A stretch of 64,000 nucleotides of DNA from JBBRYW01 sp038253945 (GTDB lineage Bacteria > Actinomycetota > Thermoleophilia > Gaiellales > Gaiellaceae), in assembly GCA_038253945.1 (NCBI GenBank), contig JBBSGR010000011.1:1-64000 (forward strand), in the 5' to 3' direction. A program made the position numbers and the translations under genes. Position 1 is the first letter of the stretch. Every line of letters starts with the position of its first letter. The notes beneath the pieces were generated by a model that saw only the letters and a list, made by a program, of their open reading frames with translations, was not told where the DNA came from and did not search any database. This document shows, piece by piece, positions 41,310 through 52,107 of this stretch.

Positions 41310-42113
41310 GTGCTGGTATGCACGATCGGCGATCTTCTCCTCGACGTCGTCATCCGCCTCGAGGGGCCCGTCGCGTTCGACACGGACACGTACGGCCGAA
41401 CGTACACCGGCGCGGGCGGCCAGGCGGCGAACGTCGCAGCCTGGACGGCCGAGCTCGGCGGCGAGGCGCGGTTCATCGGGAAACGCGCGCGTGACCCAGC
41501 AGGCCTTCTCGTCGCCGCAGAGCTGCGCAGGAGGGGGGTAGACGTCGTCGGGCCGGAGGTCGAGCGGGGCACGGGAACGGTTGTCTCTGTGGCGACGCCC
41601 GACGGCGGGCGCACGATGCTGAGCGACCGCGGCGTCGCTGCCGACCTCGCGCCGGGCGAGCTCGAGTCGGCCTGGCTCGTCGACTGCGACTGGCTTCACG
41701 TGCCCGGCTACAGCCTCGCTCGCCCGCCACTCCGCGAGGCCGCGATCGCGGCCGCGCGCCGCGCCCGGCTCGTGAGCGTCGATGCGTCCTCGACCGCCGT
41801 AATCGAGGCTCTGGGGCCGCAGGCCTATGTCGAGGCGATTGGCCTGCTCCGACCGTCGGTGGTGTTCGCCAACGAGGACGAGATCGGTCTGTTGCCGACC
41901 CTCTCGGCGCCCACTTTGGTCGTGAAGCGGGGCGCGCGCGGCTGCGTCGTCCGCCGAGACGGCGAGACGGCCGAGCACGCGGCGGTGCCCGCTCAGCCCC
42001 TCGACTCGACCGGAGCCGGTGACGCCTTCGCCGCCGGCTTCCTGCTCGGCGGGCCCGAGCTCGCGCTGGGTGCCGCCGCACGGTGCGTCGGGTCGCTGGG
42101 CGCGATGCCGTGA
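41310..42113 (+). CDS. psuK: PfkB-family kinase, probable pseudouridine kinase
   Basis: A 267-residue ribokinase-fold enzyme. The substrate region is GAGGQAANVAAWTAELGGEARFIGK and the ATP/anion-hole signature is DSTGAGDAFAAGFLLGG with the catalytic Asp. It is a little short for the family (about 300). The pseudouridine role is inferred from its GTGA overlap with psuG: PsuK phosphorylates pseudouridine at the 5' position and PsuG then splits the C-C bond. On sequence alone it could be another sugar kinase. Confidence 0.8.
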   Translation: MLVCTIGDLLLDVVIRLEGPVAFDTDTYGRTYTGAGGQAANVAAWTAELGGEARFIGKRARDPAGLLVAAELRRRGVDVVGPEVERGTGTVVSVATPDGGRTMLSDRGVAADLAPGELESAWLVDCDWLHVPGYSLARPPLREAAIAAARRARLVSVDASSTAVIEALGPQAYVEAIGLLRPSVVFANEDEIGLLPTLSAPTLVVKRGARGCVVRRDGETAEHAAVPAQPLDSTGAGDAFAAGFLLGGPELALGAAARCVGSLGAMP

Positions 42114-43018
42114 CGAAACCGATCCACGTCGCAGGCGAGGTCGAGGAGGCTGTCGCAGGCGGGGGTGCGGTCGTCGCCCTCGAGACGACCCTCGTCGCGC
42201 ACGGCTTTCCCCCCGGTCAGGGCGCGGAGGTCGGCCGCAGCTCAGAGGCGGCGGTCCGCGACGCAGGCGCGGTCCCCGCAACCGTCGGAGTGCTCGACGG
42301 CAAGATCAGAATCGGCCTGTCCAGCGAGGAGCTCGATCGGATTGCGGAGGCTGGGCCGGATGCCCGGAAGCTCGGGCCACGCGACCTCGCAGTCTGCGCT
42401 GTCCAGAACGCCGTCGGCGCGACCACCGTCGGCGGGACGCTCGTCGCCTGCCGCGCCGCAGGCATCCGCTTCCTGGCGACCGGCGGCCTCGGCGGCGTCC
42501 ATCGAGGCTGGGAGCAGGGTCGGCCCGACGTATCGGCCGATCTAGCCGAGCTCGCGCGCGCCAAGGTGCTCGTCGTCTCGTCGGGTGTCAAGTCGCTGCT
42601 CGACGTCACGGCCACCGTCGAGCTCCTCGAGACGCTTGGGATCCCGATTCTCGGCTGGCGAACCGACGAGCTGCCGCTGTTCTACGCCGCCCGCGGCGGC
42701 CCACCCGTCTCGTCGCGCGTCGAATCCACGCATGAGGTCGCCGCGATCGCGCGCGCCCACTGGGAGCTCGACGGTTCGGGCCTGCTGCTCGCACGCCCTC
42801 CGGACGAAAGCCTCGACGACGTCGAGCCGCTGATCCAGCGGGCGCTCGCAGAGGCAGCGCGCAGAGGCATCGCCGGCCAGGACGTCACGCCGTTCGTGCT
42901 CTCGCGGCTTCACGCCGAGAGCGAGGGACGGACGCTCGAGGCAAACCGGTCGCTCGTCGTCGCGAACGCCGGGCTGGCGGCCGAGGTAGCGGTCGCGCAG
43001 GCTCGCGAGAGGCGGTGA
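42110..43018 (+). CDS. psuG: pseudouridine-5'-phosphate glycosidase
   Basis: A 302-residue enzyme that splits pseudouridine 5'-phosphate into ribose 5-phosphate and uracil. Conserved segments are VVALETTLVAHGFPPGQ, ATVGVLDGKIRIGLS, the lysine-containing ARKLGPRDLAVC, GATTVGGTLVACRAAGIRFLATGGLGGVHRG and SSGVKSLLDV. GTG 42110 overlaps the psuK stop. Length normal. Confidence 0.95.
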   Translation: MTKPIHVAGEVEEAVAGGGAVVALETTLVAHGFPPGQGAEVGRSSEAAVRDAGAVPATVGVLDGKIRIGLSSEELDRIAEAGPDARKLGPRDLAVCAVQNAVGATTVGGTLVACRAAGIRFLATGGLGGVHRGWEQGRPDVSADLAELARAKVLVVSSGVKSLLDVTATVELLETLGIPILGWRTDELPLFYAARGGPPVSSRVESTHEVAAIARAHWELDGSGLLLARPPDESLDDVEPLIQRALAEAARRGIAGQDVTPFVLSRLHAESEGRTLEANRSLVVANAGLAAEVAVAQARERR

Positions 43019-43031
43019 CGATCTCGGACGG

Positions 43032-43322
43032 CTAGGAGCTCTCGATCGCGCCGAGCAGCTCGTCGATCTCGAGGGCCATCAGCGTCTGCAGCCTCGAGCT
43101 GCCGCGCGCGCCCAGGGCAATCGAGACCTTCGCGATCGTCGCGGCGTCCGGCGCCTCGATCACGTTCACGAAGTCGAACGGCCCGAGCGTGGCCCACTGG
43201 TGCAGGACCTTCGCGCCGAGCTCCTCGACGTCACGGTTCACCTCCCGCAGCCGCTCCGGGTTCGAATTGAGCGTCTGAACGCCCTGCGCGGTCAGGGTCG
43301 TCAGCATGATGTACGTCGGCAT
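43032..43322 (-). CDS. GYD domain protein
   Basis: A 96-residue protein of the GYD family, a dimeric alpha-beta barrel-like fold of unproven function. Marks are MPTYIMLTTLTAQGVQTL at the start and the GPFDFVNVIEAPDAATIAKVSIALGARG segment (homologs: G.YD.V...EAPD). It converges with psuG. Confidence 0.9.
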   Translation of the reverse strand: MPTYIMLTTLTAQGVQTLNSNPERLREVNRDVEELGAKVLHQWATLGPFDFVNVIEAPDAATIAKVSIALGARGSSRLQTLMALEIDELLGAIESS

Positions 43323-43344
43323 TCGCTCCTCCTCTTCTACGGAA

Positions 43345-44028
43345 TCAGGAGCGCGAGCTTACAACCCGTGCGGCCTGGTCGAAGTACAGCATGGCCGAGC
43401 CCAGGAGGAACAGCGGCGACAGCACGAGAAGCGCGAGGATCGCGGCAGCGCGGAGCGCCTGGTCACCCGTGCCGCGGAGCAGAGCGACGAGCACGAGACC
43501 CGTGAGCAGGATCGTGATCACGAGGGTGGCGAGCGAGCCGAGCACATGGACGTAGTCGGCCCGGGCGAGCTGCAGCCCTCGCCGCAGGCCCGCGCCCACA
43601 CCGAGCCCCTCGGCCACCGCCGCGGGCACGGCGAGGCAGACGAGCCCGAAGTACGCAAGCGTGACGAGATCGAATCCAGGCAGCACCACGATCCGCTGGA
43701 CGACGAGCGGGAGAAACGCGATGAACCCCGCGGCGAGCGCGACCGCCAGGTTGCGGCGAATGTTCAACGCGATCACCGAAGCACCCACGAGCGACCCGGC
43801 CCACGCCAGCGTGCCGACGACGGGGACGATCGGCCAGACGAGCCGCCGCGGCAGCTCGACGAGCAGCACTGCAGCGACGACCGGGCCGACACCCAGGGCG
43901 AGCGACGGCCAGAAGCGCCTGCCGTACAGGCGGATCGACTCTGCGACGAGCTGCCCAACCGTCCGCGTCTCGTGGGGAAGCGGCGGGGGCAGCTCAGAAC
44001 GAGTGCGCGGCGGGACGGTCCTCGGCAT
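43345..44028 (-). CDS. multipass membrane protein, unknown function
   Basis: A 227-residue protein with about six hydrophobic helices after a soluble N-terminus (TVGQLVAESIRLYGRRFWPSL). That start, in which a short helix holding an aromatic pair precedes helix 1, resembles DUF7544/GDPD-associated membrane modules of actinobacteria. A basic loop between helices (EGLGVGAGLRRGLQLARADY) is also typical. Function not known. It lies 22 bases upstream of the GYD gene on the same strand. Confidence 0.7.
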   Translation of the reverse strand: MPRTVPPRTRSELPPPLPHETRTVGQLVAESIRLYGRRFWPSLALGVGPVVAAVLLVELPRRLVWPIVPVVGTLAWAGSLVGASVIALNIRRNLAVALAAGFIAFLPLVVQRIVVLPGFDLVTLAYFGLVCLAVPAAVAEGLGVGAGLRRGLQLARADYVHVLGSLATLVITILLTGLVLVALLRGTGDQALRAAAILALLVLSPLFLLGSAMLYFDQAARVVSSRS

Positions 44029-44071
44029 CGTCCGAGACCGTAACCGCCGCGGGATGTCTACGGCACCGCGG

Positions 44072-44503
44072 TCAGCCGGAGCTCTCGGCCTCGATCGTCT
44101 GGGGGCCCGACCCTCCTCCGACCGGCACGCGCCGCGGCTTCGCGGCTTCTGCCACCGGGATCGTCAGCGTCAGGACGCCTGATTCGTAGTTCGCGTGGAT
44201 GTTGTCCGCGTCCAGCGTGTCGCCGAGGAAGATCTGGCGCGAGTAGGTGCCTTGCGGCCGCTCGGAGACGATCACCTCGTCACCCTCGTGCCGGTCGAAT
44301 CGACGCTCCGCGCCGACTGTCACGACGTTGCGCTCGACCGTCAGCTCGATCGAGTCTGCGTCGACGCCCGGCAGGTCGAACTCGACGACGAACTGGTCGC
44401 CACGGCGAAACGCATCCATCGGGAAGCTGCGCCGCGCCTGCCCCGCCCCCGCCTGCTCCGCCAGGCGGTCGAGCTCGCGAAAGGGATCGAATCGCATCAC
44501 CAT
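44072..44503 (-). CDS. Hsp20/alpha-crystallin small heat-shock protein
   Basis: A 143-residue ATP-independent chaperone that holds unfolding proteins. The alpha-crystallin domain covers about 37-125 with FVVEFDLPGVDADSIELTVERNVVTV, RPQGTYSRQIFLGDTLD and NYESGVLTLTIPVAE (homologs: GVLTLTIPK). The C-terminal anchoring tail has PRRVPV in place of IxI. ATG 44503 is preceded by a perfect AGGAGGT at spacing 7, so expression is probably high. Confidence 0.95.
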   Translation of the reverse strand: MVMRFDPFRELDRLAEQAGAGQARRSFPMDAFRRGDQFVVEFDLPGVDADSIELTVERNVVTVGAERRFDRHEGDEVIVSERPQGTYSRQIFLGDTLDADNIHANYESGVLTLTIPVAEAAKPRRVPVGGGSGPQTIEAESSG

Positions 44504-44571
44504 CGAAGTACCTCCTTGGCCCGAGAGTTCGCCTGCTTGATAGCCGGTTCGCGCCTGCTCGAAACAGAAAT

Positions 44572-46368
44572 CTACGAGCTCGAGAGCTCGGACGCAAGCG
44601 CGTCGGCTTCGTCCACGAGGTCGGAGATCGCATCGAGCCCTCGCGACCAGAACGCCGGATCCTCGACGTCGAAGCCGATGCGACGCGCGAGCTCGACCGG
44701 AGGAACAGAGCCCCCGGCCCGAAGGAGATCGAGGATCGGCTCGACGAGCGCCTCTCCCTCGTCTACATACCGGCGGTAGATCGCGAGCGAGAAGAGATAC
44801 CCGAAGGCGTAGGCATAGACGTAACCGGGCGCGAAGATGAAGTGCGGCACGTAGCTCCACCACGTGCGGTAGCCGTCCGTCACCTCGACGGCCTCGCCGA
44901 GCATGCGCTCCTGCTCGCCGGCCCAGAGCTCGCCCACCCGCTCGACCGGCAGCTCTCCCGACGTGCGCCGCGCCGTATGCACGGCGTTCTCGAAGCGGTT
45001 CATCGCGATCTGCCTGAAGACGGTTGCGAGCGTGTCCTCGATCCGATTCGTCAGGAGATCGAGCCGGGCCTTCGGATCGCTTTCGCGCTCGAGCAGGATC
45101 TGGAAGGTGAGCGCCTCACCGAAGACCGATGCCGTCTCGGCCAGCGTGAGCGGCGTTCGCATGTTGAACAGACCGAGCGGAGCCGCCAGCGAGCCGTGCA
45201 GGCCGTGGCCCAGCTCGTGCGCGAGAGTCAGGACGCTCCGCCGCTCGCCCGAGTAGTTCATCAGGACGTACGGGTGGCGATCGGCGACGCTCGCGCAGAA
45301 GGCGCCGTTCTCCTTTCCCGGCCGCAGCGCCGCGTCGATCCAGCGGTCGTCGAAGAAGCGGGCGACCAGATCCCCCGCGACCGGCGAGAAGGACGAGAAC
45401 GCCTCGAGCACCGTCGCGCTGGCGTCGTCCCATCCGATCGTCGCGGGAACGCCCTGCAGCGGCGCGAAGCGGTCGTAGTCGGCGAGGCGGTCGATTCCCA
45501 GCAGCCGTGCCTTCAGCGCGTAGTAGCGCTGCGGCACGTCATAGCGGGCGACGATGGCCTCGACGAGGCTCTCGACGGCCTCGTCGGAGATCTGGTTGGA
45601 GAGGTTGCGAGCGGAGATCCAGGTTTCGTAGCCGCGCAGCCGATCGTCGATCGCGCTTTCGTTCAGGATCGTGTTCAGGATGAAGTTGCGCGTCCGCAGG
45701 CCCGGCCGGAGCGTCTCGGTGACGGCCTCGGCCGTCGAGCGCCGCTCCTCGCGGTCGGGAAGCCGTGCGAGGCGCGCGACCGCCTCGTCGAGCGACACCT
45801 CGCCTTCGGGAAGCCGGACGCGGAGGTCGGCCGTCAGCTCCTGGAAGAGGCGCGTCCAGGCACTCGCGCCGGTTAGGCTCTTCTCCGCGTCGAGCCGCTC
45901 CTCGGGCTCGGACAGAAGGTGGGGCCGGTAGCGGCGCCGGGCACGCAGGACGTTTGCATAGCGCTCGAGCGACCCGTCGGCGAGGAGCTCCTCGGCGTCC
46001 TCGTCCCCCAGGCCGGCCCATTCGAGATCGAAGAAGAGCACCTCTGTCGCGATGGCCGTCGCCCCCTCGCGGATCCGCTGAACGAGCGCACCCCTCGCCT
46101 CGTCCGAGGTATCGGCGGCGAAGCGCAGGTGAGCGAAGGTCCCGGCGCGATCGACGATCGACTCGATGCGCTCGAGCTCGGCAGTCGCTTCGGCCAGCTC
46201 CCCGGCGGAGAGCTCCGCGAGACGGCCGTGGTAGCGCTCGCGAAAAACGTTGGCCGCCGAGAGGGCCTCGTCGATCTCCCGCTGGATGCGCGGGTCGTCC
46301 GGGCCCTCGTAGAGGTCGGAGAGGTCCCACTGGATCGCCTCGGCGCCCGTTGCGGTCGTCGTCGCCAT
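44572..46368 (-). CDS. pepF: oligoendopeptidase F (M3 family)
   Basis: A 598-residue zinc peptidase acting on peptides of about 7-17 residues in the cytoplasm. The zinc motif is LAHELGHGLHG near residue 378 with the third ligand Glu in TLAETASVFGEAL. N-terminal helical domain (WDLSDLYEGPDDPRIQ at the start) and the C-terminal YVYAYAFGYLFSLAIY match M3B peptidases. Length and start are normal. Confidence 0.95.
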   Translation of the reverse strand: MATTTATGAEAIQWDLSDLYEGPDDPRIQREIDEALSAANVFRERYHGRLAELSAGELAEATAELERIESIVDRAGTFAHLRFAADTSDEARGALVQRIREGATAIATEVLFFDLEWAGLGDEDAEELLADGSLERYANVLRARRRYRPHLLSEPEERLDAEKSLTGASAWTRLFQELTADLRVRLPEGEVSLDEAVARLARLPDREERRSTAEAVTETLRPGLRTRNFILNTILNESAIDDRLRGYETWISARNLSNQISDEAVESLVEAIVARYDVPQRYYALKARLLGIDRLADYDRFAPLQGVPATIGWDDASATVLEAFSSFSPVAGDLVARFFDDRWIDAALRPGKENGAFCASVADRHPYVLMNYSGERRSVLTLAHELGHGLHGSLAAPLGLFNMRTPLTLAETASVFGEALTFQILLERESDPKARLDLLTNRIEDTLATVFRQIAMNRFENAVHTARRTSGELPVERVGELWAGEQERMLGEAVEVTDGYRTWWSYVPHFIFAPGYVYAYAFGYLFSLAIYRRYVDEGEALVEPILDLLRAGGSVPPVELARRIGFDVEDPAFWSRGLDAISDLVDEADALASELSSS

Positions 46369-46397
46369 GCCGAGACCCTACCGAGCGACAGAACTGT

Positions 46398-47840
46398 CTA
46401 CCGCCGCTTGCGACCACGCCCCAGGATGAGATTCACGTGGCCCCCCGAGAGGAGACGCGTTCCCGGCCCCGGGCTCTGGCTGAGCACCCGTCCTCGCTTC
46501 CGCTTCGTCGCGTAGACGGTCCCCACCCTCCCGGTTCGACAGTGCGCCTTTGAGATTGCCTGCTTCGCCGAGCCGAGCGTCCTTCCTTGCACGTCGGGTA
46601 CGACGCACAGCGGTCGCGGTGTCGGTGGCGGTGGTGGCGGTGGCGGTGGTGGAGGTGGCGGCGCGGGCGGCGGTGGCGGAGGTGGAGGAGGTGACGGCGG
46701 TGGCGGTGGCGGCGGTGGCGGTGAAGCGGCGAAGACGACGTACGCTGAGCCGGAGTCCGTGCGTCCGTTGTTGCCGGCGCGCCAAGCGCCTACGATCACG
46801 TCGGCGCGGCCGTCTGCGTTCATGTCGCCCGCGCCGGCAACCGAGATCCCTGCGAGATCGCCGTCAGCCGCCCCGTCGATCTCGAAACCGCCGAGACCGA
46901 GAGCCAGCAGGTCGATGCTCGTCGTGGACGTCTTGCCGAAGACCACGTAAGCCGAGCCCGAGTCGGTACGCCCGTTGTTGTCGGCAACGTGAGCGCCGAC
47001 GATCAGGTCAGGGCGGCCGTCGCCGTTCACGTCGCCGGCTCCGGCGACCGAGATCCCGGCGGAATCGCCGGCGGCGGCGCCGTCGATCCGAAACCCGTCC
47101 GGGCCGAGCGCGTTGAGGTCGACAGTCGCCGTCGAGCTCTTGCCGAAGACCACGTACGCGGAGCCGGAGTCCGTGCGTCCGTTGTTGTCCGCCTGGGAGG
47201 CGCCGACGATCACGTCGGGGCGTCCGTCGCCGTTCACGTCGCCGGCTCGCGCCACCGAGAACCCGGCGGAATCGCCGGCGGCGGCGCCGTCGATCCGGAA
47301 GCCGTCCGGCCCGAGGGCGTTCAGGTCGATGGGCCCGGACGCCGGCCTTCCGAACACGACGTAGGCCGAGCCGGAGCGGGCACGGGCGTTGTTGGATGCG
47401 TCTCGAGCGCCGACGATCAGGTCCGGGCGGCCGTCCCCGTTCACGTCGCCGGCACCGGCGACGGCGATTCCCGCCTCGTCGCCGGCTGCGGCGCCGTCGA
47501 TCCGGAAGCCGCCCGTGCCGAGCGCGTTCAGGTCGACAATCGTCGGCGTCGCCCTGCCGAAGACGACATACGCCGAGCCGGACCTTGCCCGGCCGTTGTT
47601 GCCTGCGAAGGACGCGCCCACGATCACATCCGGCCGGCCGTCCCCGTTCACGTCCCCCGCGCCGTCGACCGAGAACCCGGCCCCGTCGGTTTCCGCCGCA
47701 CCGTCGATTCGGACGTTCGCTTCTCGCAGGAGACCGACGACGCCGCCGGGATTCGGCGGCGCCCACGCCGGCTGCGCGCCGGACAGAGCGAAGGCGAGCC
47801 CGACGCAAAGACCGGCTGCCGCCCTGCGGAGCCCCGTCAC
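46398..47840 (-). CDS. secreted FG-GAP repeat protein with poly-proline linker and PASTA domain
   Basis: A 480-residue exported protein. A signal peptide (to about residue 27) is followed by five integrin-type FG-GAP repeats of about 65 residues. Each repeat has GAGDVNGDGRPDVIVGA (calcium-binding DxNxDGxxD loop) and SGSAYVVFG. A poly-proline stretch of over 30 prolines broken by single S, A and T (about 377-412) joins them to a C-terminal PASTA domain (CVVPDVQGRTLGSAKQAISKAHC...GTRLLSGGHVNLIL). It probably acts at the cell surface, with the PASTA module towards peptidoglycan. The DNA repeats are 195-207 bases apart and very alike. Confidence 0.85.
   Translation of the reverse strand: MTGLRRAAAGLCVGLAFALSGAQPAWAPPNPGGVVGLLREANVRIDGAAETDGAGFSVDGAGDVNGDGRPDVIVGASFAGNNGRARSGSAYVVFGRATPTIVDLNALGTGGFRIDGAAAGDEAGIAVAGAGDVNGDGRPDLIVGARDASNNARARSGSAYVVFGRPASGPIDLNALGPDGFRIDGAAAGDSAGFSVARAGDVNGDGRPDVIVGASQADNNGRTDSGSAYVVFGKSSTATVDLNALGPDGFRIDGAAAGDSAGISVAGAGDVNGDGRPDLIVGAHVADNNGRTDSGSAYVVFGKTSTTSIDLLALGLGGFEIDGAADGDLAGISVAGAGDMNADGRADVIVGAWRAGNNGRTDSGSAYVVFAASPPPPPPPPPSPPPPPPPPPAPPPPPPPPPPPPPTPRPLCVVPDVQGRTLGSAKQAISKAHCRTGRVGTVYATKRKRGRVLSQSPGPGTRLLSGGHVNLILGRGRKRR
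46618..46735. repeat. GGT/GGC simple repeat encoding poly-proline
   Basis: About 118 bases built of GGTGGCGGT-type triplets on the plus strand (CCx codons on the coding strand). It is a candidate for slippage and for G-quadruplex formation. Confidence 0.85.
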
Positions 47841-48087
47841 CAGGCTATGTATCTACGAAACGATGGTGGACGTCAAGCTCGCGCCTCGCGAGGGAAGCCG
47901 CCCGGCGTCAGCTCGAGCGCTTCGACGCCAGAGGTCGGCCGGCGAATCGAGCACAGCCCGGTCACGGTGGTCGCGGTCAACCCCCACCTCCGCCGCCGCC
48001 CGACAAAGCCGAGAAGCGAAGCGCGTCGCGCGTCGCAAGCGCTGCCGCCGGGTCTCGGCAGCCGTCGCTCCAGCTACAGTCGGCGAG

Positions 48088-48459
48088 ATGCCGGCGCTCG
48101 CCAGGGCGTCTCTGACCGAGACCGAAAGCCGCGTGACCGAGCGGCTCGTCACTCTTCTACGAACCGAGCTCGGGCCCGACCTGCGCTCGGTCTGGCTCTA
48201 TGGCTCGCGGGCGCGCGGAGAGCCGCCCCACGACGAGTCGGACGTCGACGTCCTGATCGTGTCGGAGCGTGACCTGGCGGACGACGACCTGCGCGTGATC
48301 CGGCTCGTCGACGAGGCTGCGAAGGCTGAGGGAGAGCGGCCGGCATTCTTCGCGACGAAGGTCTACACGCCCGAGCAGATCGCCGACCGCCGCCAGATCC
48401 GGTCGTTCTTCATGCAGGAGGTCGATCGCGACAAGATCGTGGTTTACGGCGAGCCATGA
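48088..48459 (+). CDS. MNT-type nucleotidyltransferase domain protein
   Basis: A 123-residue minimal nucleotidyltransferase. The motif WLYGSRARGEPPHDESDVDVLIV has the GS...RG turn and the two catalytic aspartates in DVD. In MNT-HEPN pairs this protein is the antitoxin, which AMPylates the HEPN RNase. Its stop overlaps the start of the HEPN frame (ATGA). ATG 48088 is preceded by GGCGAG. Confidence 0.88.
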   Translation: MPALARASLTETESRVTERLVTLLRTELGPDLRSVWLYGSRARGEPPHDESDVDVLIVSERDLADDDLRVIRLVDEAAKAEGERPAFFATKVYTPEQIADRRQIRSFFMQEVDRDKIVVYGEP

Positions 48460-48829
48460 GCCCCCGCTCCGAGGAGTTCATGGCAATGGCGCAGGAGCGC
48501 CTGGACGCCGCACGGGCAGCGCATGCCGGGGCTTCCCTTCGAGCGCAACAACGCTCGCCTACTACGCCATGCTCTACGCAGCGAGGGCCGCCCTGAGCGA
48601 GGAGGATCTGGGCGCCAAGACTGACAGCGGCACCTGGAACCTGGTCGGAAGCACCTTCGTCGACGCGGGACGATTCGAGCGGGAGCTGTTCGAGCAGGCC
48701 CGAAGGACGCAGCGGGTCCGCGAAGCCGCCGACTATGACGCAGCCAGCGTCTCGCCGGGCGAGGCCGCTTCCATCCTTGCGCTCGCAGAGCGCTTCCTCG
48801 CGTCGATGCGCCGGCTCGTCGGCGGATGA
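48456..48829 (+). pseudogene. HEPN-domain gene with a frameshift
   Basis: The first 25 codons (MSPRSEEFMAMAQERLDAAR...) and the later frame (TTLAYYAMLYAARAALSEEDL, then SGTWNLVGSTFVDAGRF and VREAADYDAASVSPGEAA) are both clearly HEPN but in different frames. The break falls at GCCGGGGCTTCC (about 48527-48538). One more G (five instead of four) would restore the expected GFPSSATTLAYYAM. As it stands the ATG frame ends early at TGA. Either a real loss-of-function mutation, or a homopolymer sequencing error. Confidence 0.8.
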
Positions 48830-48890
48830 GACGCGACGATCCGCGCCACGCGCCCGTCTCGCACGCCAGCGCTCGGAGTACAGTCGGCGG

Positions 48891-49025
48891 GTGCCCGCGA
48901 TCGCGAAGGCGTCTCTTACCGAGGCAGGCGATTATGACGCGAGGCACGTGACGCCGGCAGCGGCAGCCCCGATCATCGACGACGCGGCGCGATTCGTCGC
49001 CCTGCGTACGATGCTCGACGGTTGA
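48891..49025 (+). pseudogene. relic of a second MNT-HEPN pair with internal deletion
   Basis: A 44-codon frame that starts VPAIAKASLTE, matching the MNT start (MPALARASLTE), and then passes straight into AGDYDARHVTPAAAAPIIDD, matching the HEPN C-terminus (AADYDAASVSPGEAASILAL). The 20 or so bases before the start codon also match those before the intact MNT gene (AGTACAGTCGGCG versus GCTACAGTCGGCG). So a duplicated locus has lost everything between the two ends. Confidence 0.7.
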
Positions 49026-49238
49026 GCCTGCGAGCCGGCTCGTGCAGGACCGACTGACCGCGCGCCACCCGGCTAAGGCGAGAAACGATCGCGCATGCTC
49101 GAGCGGCGCGTTACAGCGGTCGCGAACGCGGCGCCCGTGGACGACCCGCTCGCCCGCCCCACAGGATCCGCCTTCAGCGCCTTCTCGGCCGCCTGCGCGG
49201 GCAGCGTGCGGAGCCGAGGCGCGCGTCCGCAACGCTCG

Positions 49239-51700
<2,462 letters not shown>

Positions 51701-51719
<19 letters not shown>

Positions 51720-52096
51720 CTGACCTCTCTCCTGGGCACACGGGCGGGCGACCTCTCCTGCTCGTAGACGACCAGATCGCGGCGGTACTGCCTGTGCACG
51801 CTCGCGACCTCCTCGCGAAGCTTGCTCTCCAGTTGCTCGATCCGCGCCTGCATACGGCGGAGCTGATCCTCGAGGCCAAGCACGACCTCGACGCCGGCGA
51901 GGTTCAAGCCGAGCTCGGTCGTGAGCCGCTGAATCAGGCGTAGCCGCTCGAGGTCGCGCTCCGAGTAGAGCCGCGTGTTGCCGGCCGTCCGCCCCGGGCG
52001 CACTAGTCCCTTCTGCTCGTAGATGCGTAGCGTCTGGGGATGCATGCCGACGATGTCGGCGGCGACGCTGATCATGTAGCGGGGTCTCTCATCCAT
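51701..52096 (-). CDS. hspR: HspR heat-shock repressor (MerR family)
   Basis: A 131-residue MerR-type regulator. The recognition region reads YMISVAADIVGMHPQTLRIYEQKGLVRPGRTAGNTRLYSERDLERL, as in HspR, followed by a coiled coil (LEDQLRRMQARIEQLESKL). HspR represses the dnaK operon by binding HAIR sites and uses DnaK as co-repressor. It is encoded within its own target operon, between dnaJ and clpB. ATG 52096 follows GGTGATGAGG. Confidence 0.94.
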
Positions 52097-52107
52097 GCCT
52101 CATCACC

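Noticed and set aside
46740..47700. Repeats about 200 bases apart suggesting an array or mobile repeats
   Set aside because: They are in-frame FG-GAP repeats of one secreted protein.
47841..48087. Possible minus-strand small gene before the MNT gene
   Set aside because: The translation is arginine-rich and partly antisense to the MNT start, with no ribosome-binding site.
49026..49238. Possible RNA gene or small ORF between the MNT-HEPN relic and clpB
   Set aside because: No cloverleaf, strong hairpin or coding signal could be found.
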